Source of the DNA: Oscheius dolichura
Lineage: Eukaryota; Nematoda; Chromadorea; Rhabditida; Rhabditidae
Assembly (NCBI GenBank): GCA_932521035.1
Contig: OW051496.1
Location: 620,001-684,000 of the forward strand
Length of the DNA: 64,000 bases
Direction of reading: 5' to 3'
The notes beneath the pieces were generated by a model. The model saw only the letters and a list, made by a program, of their open reading frames with translations, searched no databases and was not told where the DNA came from. Made by a program: the position numbers and the translations under genes. Numbering within the stretch: the first letter of the stretch is position 1; each line of letters starts with the position of its first letter. This document shows, one piece after another, positions 35,301-44,821 of the stretch.

Positions 35301-37848
35301 TGGTTGAGTGATCTGTTGGCTATTATGGATCGTAACAATTGCATAATAAGGGCAGCTGTAACAAGATCTGAACGAACTCCGAACCACTTATAACTCACTG
35401 GAAACTTTTGGAAACAAATATTTTGAAGGTGGCTAATATAAGACAGCCAGGACTAGGACGCCAATTAGAATCAATAACTGGAAGAGGTTTTATAGAGTTA
35501 TGGAAACATAAAAAGATCCTGGAAGCTGTAAAACCAGTAAAGCGTTGAGATTTTCTTAGATTTAGATTTACTGTAAAGTTGTGTGGACAGGTCACATCAA
35601 TGTGGGCCATTAGACGAGACTATTTTATGATATCCGAGAAACATGAGGAAAGCTTGAGATAGTTTAAAATTAGTTTGTCTTGCCTAGTTTGATAAGAACG
35701 CTGCAGAGCGCGCCGTAATGAAACTGAATCAACTCCGCCGCATTTATAATCAGTTCAAAACTTTTGAAAACCAAAATATAGATATGAGAGCTAATGCCAA
35801 GAAATTTTACGATTTAGATGGTAAAAATGATAGTGAATTATCATCGCTCCATAAAAGAGAATTTATAGAGGTTATGGAACAAGGGCGGAAAAAACGATAT
35901 TTTTCGTTCTGCTTTACATTTTCAAGGGAAATCAACAGTAAATTTATCTGAACTAGAGCTATTTGCACCTTCACAGATGTAGTTCTGCGGATTTTAAGCT
36001 ATGAAACAAATTTCTGCTCAATTCTCCATGGTATTTTTGGAATTCTAATGTTTTACGAGGCTTTCAAATAAAAACCCTTTCTTGAAAAAGTACTCAGGGG
36101 TTGCTTGGCATCTAGGATGTACAATAGAAAAGTGGAAGACGAAATAAAACTCACGCTTTCCACAGCGCATCATAGCAGACGATACAGACGTGTTCATTCT
36201 TCGTCAGGTGGTGATAATTCTTCCCCGAGGGATCCGTCGTCGATGCTATGCAGCTGAAATATCCCAAAATTCAAATTTGGCGGTAAAAAACTCACTTTTC
36301 CGTGAAATTCAGGCAACAAATCTTCGTCAGGGCGCATTCACATCGTTCGCAGGAGCCTTCCCTCGAATCTGTAGCCGATTCTGACTGAAAATTTCAATTT
36401 TTATGGAACGGTAAGCTCCATTTTCTGGATTACTGTAACGCTCCCACGCGCGTAAACAGCGGGCGGCCGTTACTTCACGCGTTGGATTTTGACACATATT
36501 TATAATTTTTAATTTGGTTCTTCGGAATCAGCAGAAAATTCTGAACAGGGTGAAGCCAAATATGGACGAAATCTGTTTATTTTCAAGGCTAAAATTGTCG
36601 AAAAGTGTACCTGTTGTTTCTCTTCCCGTTCTCCTCCACGGGCCTTTATCGTAATATCAATTTTTATCTTTTTCTTCGCCTGTTCAGCACAATTTCGCTT
36701 CGGAATTATTCGAGGCGACGGCGCCCGGGAGGATTCATCGCTCTCCGACTCTTCTGCCTCCTCTTCCAGTCCGTAGTTATAATCCTCCGGTTCTTCTTCT
36801 TCTTCTGGCTCCGCTGACGATTCTGGCTATAAAAGAGGGCCGTAAACTAGTAAAAAATAAGGGGAAAATGACCTTGACTCGTTTTAGAGGTTGCTGTGAT
36901 CGGGTAGGGGAGACGGGCGAGAAGGAATCTGTCCTCCGACGACGCAAGGCACGAGGAGAGGGAATCTCTTCGTCTTCTTCGACTTTCGCGGTTACTGCCG
37001 TGGATATTTCTGTCGAAGACAACTGAAACCTCACAATTTTTCATAAAAAGCTTATAAGAGTGGAATGAATCAGTGAGCAATATAACATCAAACGCATCTT
37101 TTGCCATCTCATATTTTGCACCGTTACTGGGAAGATAAGTGGAACAAGGGGATTCCTTCGCTCGTCGTTGTAGTGCTCGACAGTAACACAAAAAGATAGT
37201 AGGATTCAATTTTAGTGATTATTGTCCTGTCGTTATAGTAGCCCAAGCAAAAATCTGATCATTTTAGACCTTTTATCTGTTCCAAAAAACACAAAAAATG
37301 TAAATTCTCGCTCTTGCCTCAAGTTTACTCTCTATTGACTTTTGGAAGGCTTATTTTCTTTTCCTGAGGATAGTTCTAACAATTACAGGCGTTTATAGCC
37401 ATTTCATGCTGTGTGTTGATGGCAGGACACATTAACCAAAAGCTTCTTGCCGTTGCCACCCTTTTACCAATGGGTAGCAGCATAAAAAGTTAATTTTGGG
37501 GATTAGACCACACCTTGTTTACTTACAATCAATTTTCCTAATCATTTTGCCCTTTTACCTGCTCAAAATAACATTAAAAATAGAATAAAAGCTCTTCCCA
37601 CCTCGATTTTAATCTGTGTTGATCTAGTCGCCGGCATTTCGTTGCTGTTTTCCTCCTCGTATTCAATTTTTCCTGTAAAAGATGTCGACGATGTTGAGCA
37701 ACAGGGTTCGCTATCCTCCGGTATGACTACCTATAAATTTTGGCGTTTCAAGACCGTTTTAAAGTTGAAAATGACTAGTAAACTGAATTTACATAACAAA
37801 TTGATGGCTTACTTCTAACATTTTAACAATTTCCGGGGAATGGGACAT
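26308..37848 (-). CDS. LSD2/KDM1B-type flavin histone demethylase
   Basis: FAD-dependent amine oxidase acting on methylated H3K4 in the nucleus. The exon chain runs from 37848 ([12 protein letters not shown]) to the stop at 26308. In order: acidic/Ser-rich N terminus; a Cys/His finger ([17 protein letters not shown], then [20 protein letters not shown]); a CW finger ([20 protein letters not shown] through KFKCDLCEE); a SWIRM-like region ([20 protein letters not shown]); the FAD Rossmann motif [17 protein letters not shown] with [11 protein letters not shown]; then the oxidase core [32 protein letters not shown] (Lys matching the catalytic LSD lysine) and [20 protein letters not shown]. Domain order and spacing follow human KDM1B. 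In the 5.1 kb intron between about 33140 and 28005, the phase-1 junction [11 protein letters not shown] is exact and lines up with KDM1B; that intron hosts a whole apyrase gene. Human KDM1B has about 820 residues. C. elegans amx-1 is a likely orthologue (inference). Confidence 0.9.
28207..30599 (-). CDS. apy-1: apyrase / CANT1-like nucleoside diphosphatase, nested in an intron
   Basis: Calcium-activated nucleotidase family (CANT1/apyrase); hydrolyses UDP/GDP in the ER or Golgi lumen. The start at 30599 encodes a cytosolic [19 protein letters not shown] and a signal anchor [20 protein letters not shown], so a type II membrane protein. Following exons read [135 protein letters not shown] and finally [10 protein letters not shown] and [11 protein letters not shown]. 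These match the CANT1 blocks 'DDRTGVVYQI', '[11 protein letters not shown]', 'SACWSDTLQRWFFLPRR' and 'KYEGIEFI'. It lies wholly within an intron of the LSD2-like gene on the same strand. A MITE copy and three copies of the 16-bp motif sit in its introns. Confidence 0.92.
28640..29115. repeat. diverged short tandem duplications in an apy-1 intron
   Basis: TTTTATGRGAATTTTAAATT-like text recurs at about 28653, 28799, 28895, 28977 and 29062 in one orientation, spaced 82-146 bp apart. Substituted, with no coding signal. Confidence 0.45.
29852..29932. repeat. three tandem copies of motif GCCACAGTTAGACAGC
   Basis: GCCACAGTTAGACAGC occurs at about 29852, 29883 (one change) and 29915, a 31 bp period, inside an apy-1 intron. 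The same 16-mer occurs singly or in pairs elsewhere in the window on both strands. Confidence 0.75.
30266..30352. mobile_element. hairpin MITE family M, copy E
   Basis: GCACCCGTAACATCTCGGCA and its reverse complement flank a core with AAGCGCGCCCC. In apy-1 intron 1. Confidence 0.78.
31102..31189. mobile_element. hairpin MITE family M, copy F
   Basis: GCACCCGTATAATCTCGGCA at the left; CTGCCGAGATCTTACGGGTG at the right; GCGCGCGCC in the core. Confidence 0.75.
31219..31303. mobile_element. hairpin MITE family M, copy G
   Basis: Left end decayed (ACCCGTAAAACCTCGACAG), right end TTGCCGAGATGTTACGGGTG. About 30 bp after copy F. Confidence 0.65.
31604..31657. repeat. inverted pair of the 16-bp motif
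   Basis: CACAGTTAGACAGC and, 30 bp later, GGCTGTCTAACTGTGGC in opposite orientation. Lies in the LSD2-like intron. Confidence 0.6.
31814..32060 (+). pseudogene. degenerate coding remnant
   Basis: Plus-strand text reads MERAEE, a TAA, then [20 protein letters not shown] and [16 protein letters not shown]. After a one-base shift near 31945 it continues [35 protein letters not shown] and a stop. Protein-like composition with one nonsense codon and one frameshift suggests a decayed gene fragment inside the LSD2-like intron. The family is not recognised. Confidence 0.35.
32090..33000. repeat. diverged tandem blocks, ~230-250 bp period
   Basis: GAACTCAAAAATCACAATTT- and ATTATGTTTCCTCCATAGCA-like sequences recur at about 32340, 32590 and 32815. 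No gene; intronic to the LSD2-like gene. Confidence 0.35.
33634..33690. repeat. clustered copies of the 16-bp motif
   Basis: CTAACTGTGGGTAA, CTGTCTAATTGTGGC and GCTGTCTAACTGTGGC follow one another in an intron next to the FAD-motif exon of the LSD2-like gene. Confidence 0.6.
35340..36080. repeat. diverged duplication in an LSD2-like intron
   Basis: The block near 35360-35530 (GAACGAACTCCG through GAGGTTTTATAGAGTTATGG) recurs near 35715-35885 (AATCAACTCCGCCG through TTTATAGAGGTTATGG). Period about 350 bp. Confidence 0.35.
36425..36500 (+). repeat. dispersed GC-rich repeat, copy 3
   Basis: ATTACTGTAACGC, then GCGTAAACAGCGGGCGGCCG and CACGCGTTGGATTT. In an intron of the LSD2-like gene. Confidence 0.6.
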
Positions 37849-38530
37849 TTTTGGCACCGGGGAGGGGGAGTACAGTCGCGAATTAAGGGTGAGATCAGGG
37901 CGACCAGTCAATTTGTGGCGTGACGCCGTCTTACGTACCCGGAATTTTAAAAAAGTCGCTTTTTGATCAATTCTAAAGATTTTTAAAGCTGTGGCGGGGG
38001 CTTTTAATTAAATTTTGGCGATAATCAATTGCTTTCATGGACAATTTAGAGAATTTTTCAATTTACCCGGGTAAAAAATTGAGTCTAAAATGAACTTAAA
38101 TAGGAGGAAATGACTTATATTTTAAGCGGTTGAAGGTATAAAAGGAGAGGAAGAATCGGGTTGCCGGCTGGCTGGCTTGAAACATAAGGGAGCAGATGGC
38201 CAAACGGAGGCGACACCCCTCCTCCCTTCCCGTGGGTCCAGAGAGCAGCGCGCGGGCACTCTCGGGTCGTCGGGAATATAACCCCCTCGCCTGCCAGTCA
38301 GCCGGCCAGGATAGAGGGGAGGAGAGAGGAGAGACCACCCGAATGGATAGTAGGAGACGGGAGAAAAGACAACCTAATGGATAGGATCTCAACTGTTCTG
38401 TGGGGTGAAAGCAACAAAAATCGATTGTTTTTGGAAAGAAGGAACGCTGTTAGAAGGTTTTTTGAAAACCTAGTATAAAAGCAAAAGCGCATTTTCGCCA
38501 GGGCGCAAACCTTGATAATCGTCGGTTTGA

Positions 38531-38678
38531 CCCTCATTTCGAGACGGGGTGAAGAATTCCTGAAATTAATCTCTGGTTCCCTCTTTTACCTTTGTAACCT
38601 ATTATTTGTCTGTTTCAAAAAAGTTTTTTTTGTCTGTTTGTTTCTGGGATTCCGTCATCGAAATAGGAGTGAACCGTA
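38531..38678 (+). repeat. dispersed repeat Q, copy 1
   Basis: CCCTCATTTCGAGACGGGGT through TGTAACCTATTATTTGTCTG to GTGAACCGTA. Nearly identical to 42051-42187 except for a short indel and substitutions after GTCTGTTTCAAAA. Confidence 0.8.
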
Positions 38679-38775
38679 TCATATCATAGCCACTGTCCAA
38701 CAATCAATGTTTATCATATCAACTGTCTACAGCTGTTAAATCAGTTCATCTTTAGGCATTTCTTTGAAGACTCTT

Positions 38776-38920
38776 TATAGTCTTTTTCCAACGGATAGGG
38801 CTACAGTAATCAGGCTTTTCTTGAAAATCAGGCAAAATTTGTGATTTTGTTCTCCAATCCCAAAATTGTCCCGAACGGAGGCAAATTACTGTATTCGTAT
38901 CCGTTGGAAAAGAACTATAG
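38776..38920. mobile_element. MITE-like family T, copy 2
   Basis: Ends TATAGTCTTTTTCCAACGGA and the reverse complement of TCCGTTGGAAAAGAACTATA. Interior TTGAAAATCAGGCAAAATTT and CCCGAACGGAGGCAAATTAC; 145 bp. Confidence 0.7.
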
Positions 38921-39975
38921 AGTAGTTCCCATCCATGGAATCTCAGACGTCGACCCTCTAAGCTCTCGTTCCAGCATCTACCTCTCTTCTATCTAGTGAA
39001 ATTGAGAACAGTCATTTAAAACTTTAGTTTTTCGATTATTTTCATAAAAAAGGGAAGCTAAACGATACTAACACAAGTATAAGATATAATCAGACTTATT
39101 CGTAACCAGGTTTGTGAAATTCTTTCTACTCGAATCATACTGCTGAATCATCCTGAGAAGCGCTCCGAAGTGTCGTGGAATTTCTTGTGTATTTGGACGT
39201 CGGAAATGGTGGGAAATTGAAGGCCTTTTGTATTACTTGCTAAAATTTAAAATTAATTACGGGAATAAGATAATCGTACTTCGATATTTGATGTGTATAG
39301 TTTTTGCGCAAGGAGACTAACGGGCCGGCTGCCGCACTCCGCTTCGACGAGATTTAGAAGAATCAATCCGTCTAAATTTTAATGAGTATGAAATCGGGGC
39401 AGGGTAATTTACCACTTCCTAAAACGGCATAATACGCTCCAAGCATTTTATTGTCAAGTGTAACCCGTCCGAGCCATCGGGTCAAACTTTTCAATTGACT
39501 CTTTTTTGACGGTAATAGGTTCCAAATATTTAGCTCGAGAACTACGACAGCTGTTACTCTAGAAGAGAGAGGTTAGTAAACATTTGGACCTACCCAATTG
39601 ATGCTACCGCGAGTTCTGTGTAGATGTTTCCGGGTAACACGCACACGACGATTATGTTTCTAATATTTCCTAATATATGTTGCCGCAAATCACAAATTGC
39701 CGTAATCGGAAAGTTGTCTCCTCGGTCGAACTCTTTTCCACTGATGAGGTTAGTAAATTGCTAAAGTTATTATTCTTGTTTGGCATATGAATTAAACTAA
39801 ACCCTCTGAATTTGCTGTAGGCCTAACAGTTTTGTGATATAAATTGTTGTGATGCCAATTGTTATTAAATTTCTGACTTTTAGAATGAAGTAGTGGTACG
39901 AATTCGAGGATTCTCCTTCTCATATATTTCCTATTGCTCTTTTCAAAGGGACTTAAACTGACAATTATTGGACCT

Positions 39976-39992
39976 GGGGGGGGGGGGGGGGG
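39976..39992 (+). repeat. G17 homopolymer
   Basis: Seventeen consecutive G residues. Such tracts can form G-quadruplexes and are unstable in nematodes lacking a FANCJ-type helicase (established for C. elegans dog-1). The length may also be a sequencing estimate. Confidence 0.8.
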
Positions 39993-40102
39993 AAGGTCTA
40001 AAACTATCATATTATTAATTGAATTGAGCTAATTCCTATTTAAACGTGCTATCATACTTTTACCGTTTTCTTTTGAGCGGAAGGGAATCACAAGCACTGC
40101 AA

Positions 40103-40190
40103 TAAATGGCGCAATACAATGTGCCTAGTGCTATGGCCAGAAGGTTTCAGGTTCGATCCCGGTCCCGTCACAAGATTTGCCTTTTGTTTA
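40103..40190 (+). repeat. tRNA-like A-box/B-box element 3
   Basis: TGGCGCAATACAATG (A-box-like) and GGTTCGATCCC (B-box), then GTCACAAGATTTGCCTTTTG. The acceptor stem does not pair. Confidence 0.35.
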
Positions 40191-40517
40191 TAAATATACT
40201 GGGATTGTTTTTCTAAGGTTGTCACCGGAATTTCGAAAAATCCATTTCTAGCAGCATTTTATTGTCGACCCCCTACCAAGTGCATCTCTAATAAAGTCTC
40301 ACCCCCAATATAACTCAATAAACGGATCACTAAAATGAAAGTCAACCCTACCTTTATAGTCTCACTCCAGTTGTGTTCAAATGCCGCCGCAGGGCGCCCT
40401 TTCTACGCGGCGGTCTACTTTTAAACCCCCTGTTAGTCATTTTTTCACACCAGGTCTCCCCTCGCTGCCACTCTTTTTTTTTTTTGAATACGACTACGAT
40501 ACAGCTAATTGAATAGT

Positions 40518-41515
40518 TCAAACGTACCGGATCGAATCAGCACCATTTTTCGATATTTTAATTGCAGCTTCGAATATCTGCTTTCTTTGCAACAAGTCTT
40601 TTATTATCGTATCCGCCACTTTCTTTTGTATTTCTTCTATATCTTGAGGCGTAAATTGTGAAGGGTTTGTTATTGCTTTGCACATGTCAACCAGCATAGC
40701 ATCCAAATTTGTCAGACCATAACTATTCATTTTCTCTCCCAACAGCTTCATATTTTCCTTATACCAGTATGCCTCCGGCGGCCTTTGGCCGCGTTTGGAT
40801 TACAAATTTGACAGTCGAAAAAGAGTTGGCCGTCGAAAAAGGTCAAACGGTCGAAACTTTCTGCTTCTCTCTCATTTGACCTGTCAATCCGTACAGACGA
40901 CAGATCTTGCAGACAGACAGAGATCTGCCTATTATTAGAGTGTGCTTCTTCGGCCAACTTTTGCAGTAGTTCCTTGGTCTCAATACTCATCGCGGGGGCG
41001 TCCAAAGCCACCTTTGGCGGGGGTACTGGTTGCTGCAAAATTAATTTGTTATTTAAATTATTGTATCGAACTAGGAAATTTACCTTGATGTTTTTTTTAA
41101 ACATCTCTAGCATTTTGGAGACCTCCTCTTTCTTTTTTAATTTCTTATCCGCTATATCTTCCATAAAGATGTTCTCCCACTTCTGTATTTCTTTTAGAGG
41201 AATCGCAGCTTCAACATCAGTGTCAAATAGGACTTGACACCTCGAAGATGGCTGCGTCCAATCTTCTTCTACATTATTGTCTTCCACTTTTGGTCCAGAA
41301 GCCAATTTATACCAGTACCCCCTTTCTCTTTGCCCGGGTGGCGGGCTGAATCGGAGCCGATTAAGGGCTGGAACTTCAATATATGGCGCCTGAAACTGCC
41401 CCCTGTCCAACTTTATTATATTTTTGCTTACGGGCTTTATCAGCTCGATCTCCACACCATACTGATCCGGGAACGAGTATTCATTATTGTTGTCATCTCT
41501 AAAAGCCAGCATCAT
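40518..41515 (-). pseudogene. unknown nematode gene with apparent frameshift
   Basis: Not recognised. The start at 41515 lies 14 nt behind an ATTTTCAG acceptor. Exon 1 reads MMLAFRDDNNNEYSFPDQYG, then a GQRERGYWYK motif and a Lys-rich helix. A 48 bp intron (GTAAATTT to TTGCAG) leads to QPVPPPKVALDAPAMSIETK, ending ICNPNAAKGRRRHTGIRKI*. One base out of frame, the same DNA reads GQRPPEAYWYKENMKLLGEK and continues for about 80 codons (TNLDAMLVDMCKAITN through KNGADSIRYV*), which looks genuinely coding and repeats the GQR..YWYK motif. No splice site restores the frame near 40770-40800, so this is either a real frameshift, a sequence error or an unusual recoding site; the palindrome GCGGCCAAAGGCCGC lies exactly there. 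Confidence 0.5.
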
Positions 41516-42050
41516 TCAAATGTTTTGAGTCCTGAAAATTAAATTAGTATTATTATTATGGTGAAGTTAAGTAATCAATTTCCAATGTATAGAAGTACCG
41601 CGCCGGGATCAATTTGCGCTTTCGTGGGGAGAAGAACAGTTAACAAAGGTAGAAAGAAATTCGAAAATTGACCAGGCAACTATATTCGTTAACTCTATTC
41701 GTTCAAAACGGTCTGTAACATGACAAATGGCCATCTCCCTGCCCCCTCCACCCGTTCTTGATGACGATTTCTTGCTGTTTCACCCTTCTGTCTCACCTTC
41801 TGGCCATCACTTCCGGTAGAGATCAAATCTGCTGGGGGGATTTCTAAACAGAATTTTCGCAGCATGGTCTCCATCTAATGAGATTCATTGGGTAATGGAT
41901 GGATTGATCACAAAACCTATTATAGAAGCAAAGATTATGGCGCTTTTTGGCCAGGGCACAAAACACAGATAATGTTCGGCTGTTTACGATGCGTTTTTCC
42001 GGCTTAATTGTGAGATATTGAGAAAAACGCAGAAGGTGAATAGGAGAAGG

Positions 42051-42187
42051 CCCTCATTTCGAGACGGGGTGAAGAATTCCTGAAATTAATCTCTGGTTCC
42101 CTCTTTTACCTTTGTAACCTATTATTTGTCTGTTTCAAAACTTTTCTGCGGGTCCTGGGATTCCGTCATCGAATAGGAATGAACCGT
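42051..42187 (+). repeat. dispersed repeat Q, copy 2
   Basis: Same orientation as 38531-38678, 3.5 kb away; matches from CCCTCATTTCGAGACGGGGT to GTGAACCGTA-like ends. Confidence 0.8.
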
Positions 42188-42621
42188 AGGAGTTGTTCTC
42201 CATCACTTCCCTCACACATTTTAATTGTTCCTCCTATGTTGATTGCATTTTGGAGAGTATCTGAATATTGCTAATTACCTCAAAAGTACTTAATTCATTT
42301 TATCTATCTTTTTCCAGATACGTCTCCATGTGCTAGGTATCAGAAGAAGTGCGGCAGCCAATCCCAAATAGCAGCCGATCCAGCTGTACAGTACCTCCAG
42401 ATACTAGATAATATATCCTATTAATAAAAGCAAATTGCCTTGTTTATCATGCTTTTGTTGGATGAAGTGATTGTCTCGTTTCGTATGATCATATACAGAC
42501 CCTTGAAGAGAGTATAGTACCATTGGCATGTAAGAAAGCACCATAAAATGCAATAAAACGGTTGAAATAACTTAAAATAAGCAAAAGAGGCACGTTACCC
42601 CGAAAAGTGTGCTCTAAAAAC

Positions 42622-42710
42622 CCCGAATTCAAGTTCAAGATAATGTTTTGTGCGACTTTGATAAGAATATTTCGAAATTAGTTCGTTAGGGAACTTGAAT
42701 TCGGGATTTC
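42622..42710. repeat. short inverted repeat
   Basis: CCCCGAATTCAAGTTC and GAACTTGAATTCGGGA face each other about 55 bp apart. Confidence 0.5.
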
Positions 42711-43017
42711 TACACGCCATTTTATCAAAATAAAAAGATTTTTCTTGAATATGGATATTTTTGAAAAGATGTAGGTTTCAGGCGATCTTGATAAGAGTAC
42801 TTTGAAATTATTTCGTGGATCGGGCATAAGCTGGTGAAATTTACAATTTCTACCATGTCATAGCTGTTCCAACGCCATATGAGATCATTTTTCAGTTTTG
42901 GGGCACTTTAGCTTATTCTACGGTAATATGGCCGTTTTGAATGGAAATAAGTTACATTTTTTGAAATTTTCCCGTTGGAAATAAGGTTCAGAACAACTAT
43001 GATCATTTTTAAAACAA

Positions 43018-43190
43018 ATGAAACTTCGATGAAATTATTTTGATCCGTTTGGTGCTTCCGAAACTTATTCGCTCGCCTTTTACAGATTGTTTACAGCTCT
43101 GGAAGAGAAATTATGTTCTGCTAGAGGGGGATAGCCGAAATATTGGACCCTTGAAGCATTGACTCGCTTTCCTGATATTGTTTCCAACAA
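43018..43190. repeat. inverted repeat arm, left
   Basis: From GAAACTTCGATGAAATTATT through GAGAAATTATGTTCTGCTAG to GATATTGTTTCCAA. The reverse complement, diverged, is at 48685-48862, so the two arms flank a 5.5 kb segment with the minisatellite and kinase-Kelch copy 1. Confidence 0.8.
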
Positions 43191-43316
43191 ATTGGCCTAG
43201 AGAAGTAAGAAAAGAAAGTTATTACAGCTCTAAACTCAGTTTCAAGATGTTTATAAAATCTTTATTCTACAAGCCGTAACGGGCGCCTTCGGCGCCCTCG
43301 GCTTGACCGTGCTTGG

Positions 43317-43640
43317 GTCCCCTCCTCCAGCGCCGTCTCCCCCTCCTCCAGCGCCGTCTCCCCCTCCTCCAGCGCCGTCTCCCCCTCCTCCAGCGCCGTC
43401 TCCCCCTCCTCCAGCGCCGTCTCCCCCTCCTCCAGCGCCGTCTCCCCCTCCTCCAGCGCCGTCTCCCCCTCCTCCAGCGCCGTCTCCCCCTCCTCCAGCG
43501 CCGTCTCCCCCTCCTCCAGCGCCGTCTCCCCCTCCTCCAGCGCCGTATTCCCCTCCTCCAGCGCCGGCTCCCCCTCCTCCAGCGCCGTATTCTCCTCCTC
43601 CAGCGCCGGCTCCCCCTCCTCCAGCGCCGTATTCCCCTCC
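43317..43640. repeat. 21-bp minisatellite, about 15 units
   Basis: CCCCCTCCTCCAGCGCCGTC plus T, repeated with almost no change for the first 11 or so units; later units alternate GTATTC/GGCTCC variants. Because 21 is a multiple of 3, long frames are open on both strands (PSPPPPA, LLQRRLP, EEGETAL, GGGGDGA repeats). None has other support as a protein. Confidence 0.9.
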
Positions 43641-43743
43641 CGAGCTGCCCTCCTGCCCAGCGAGACGATCTTCCACCGGCCTCTAGTCATTTTCTTACCG
43701 GATTAAAATTAAAATTCGACGGTGAAATAACAGTTATAAGGTC

Positions 43744-43923
43744 AGGCGGCCGACGCCCCCGTTTTGTGTTGGCGGAGGCTCCGCGTTAGAGTCTCCCCCG
43801 TTCTGGTGGTTTTGATCGAAATCCCCGGCTTTGACAAATCCCAGACCATTCTGACCACCGGCTGACCAAACCCGGCTGGCTATAGAAAAAGGGCTTAACT
43901 TTGGTAAAGTGCTGTCGATTCCT
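43744..43923 (+). repeat. dispersed repeat P, copy 2
   Basis: GCGGCCGACGCCCCCG through TGTGTTGGCGGAGGCTCCGC to TTTGGTAAAGTGCTGTCGAT, as at 13790-13972. Confidence 0.7.
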
Positions 43924-44219
43924 CATTGTTACGCGCCAGAGCTTAGCAAAAAATAAACCGCCAATACGCCAAGAAGCGTCGTCGAATGAGCCTACTCTCA
44001 TCGCGCTAGCTCAAAAAACGTTCTTGCCATTTTCAAAATTTGGAAGCTCGCTTCCTCCTCATCATACAAAAAAGAAGAAAGAAAGTACCGAAGTACCCTC
44101 ACTTATAGTGAACCTCTGCTGTCTTGAGTTTATGTCGAATATAAGAGTTTTGGTCCATTTTTGATAAGATTTATGGAAATAACAAATTTATTCGGGACTT
44201 ATTCTTTTTTTGCAATTAC

Positions 44220-44821
44220 TAGAGACCGGATTTTTAGGTGCTCGAATAGGCCAAAATAGGTCCTAAATAGGTAGCGGAAAAAGGCCAAAATAGGTGGAAG
44301 AAATTTGCGAAAAATAGCCCAAAATAGGTTCAAAATGAATTTTTTCGCTATTTTCAGACGTAAAACTCGTTTATTTCTATTCTGAAGTGCAAAATGTGAA
44401 AGAAAAAGACAAATTTTTGTATGAGGAATCGAACTTAAGAAAAAAACTTTTTCTTCGAATTGATTTCCGACCATCTGCCGACTGCGCCACAGCGACATTT
44501 GTGCCTGCTGTAAGAGTCGCAATAGGTAAAGGTCCCCCCTTATCTAATTTTTCATAGTGGCCGAAAAATTTAATAAGGGGAGACCCTTACCTACTTTTGA
44601 TGGAGAACGACTAATGGAAAATAGCGAAAATCTCATAAGGGGGGACCCTTTTATATTTTTTCGCACACCTCTGTCAACCCCAAAAATAGTTGAAAAAATT
44701 GGGAAAATAGTAAAATAGGTGGAATAGTTGACGAACCCCCAAAATAGGTGAAAATAGGTGATTTAAAAACCCTTTAAAACGCTCCCCCAAAATAGGTAAA
44801 AACCTAAAAATCCGGTCTCTA
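44220..44821. mobile_element. non-autonomous hAT-type element, 602 bp
   Basis: Perfect 20-bp terminal inverted repeats TAGAGACCGGATTTTTAGGT, flanked on both sides by the 8-bp direct repeat GCAATTAC (44212-44219 and 44822-44829). An 8-bp target duplication and TAGAG ends are hallmarks of hAT transposons. No transposase frame. The paralogous locus at about 57170 lacks the element and shows one copy of the (diverged) target. The interior contains short AAAATAGGT-rich sub-terminal repeats and a tRNA-like segment at 44410-44500. Confidence 0.9.
44410..44500 (-). repeat. tRNA-like A-box/B-box element 4 (inside the hAT element)
   Basis: Minus strand: TGGCGCAGTCGGCAG (A-box-like), then AAGTTCGATTCC (B-box) and CATACAAAAATTTGTCTTTT. 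No closed cloverleaf. Confidence 0.35.

Larger units (their letters stand above)
37849..40517. other. 2.7 kb spacer upstream of the LSD2-like gene
   Basis: Contains a GC-rich stretch at 38150-38390 with only chance frames, a direct repeat (38531-38678), a family-T element, a G17 tract and a tRNA-like element. No gene is supported. Confidence 0.5.
41530..43017. other. spacer without supported genes
   Basis: Holds repeat Q copy 2 (42051-42187) and a small inverted repeat (42622-42708). No coding signal. Confidence 0.5.

Noticed and set aside
43251-43789. Four long frames with PPPPAPS, LLQRRLP, EEGETAL or GGGGDGA repeats
   Set aside because: All are translations of one 21-bp minisatellite; no start context, splice site or flanking coding sequence supports any of them.
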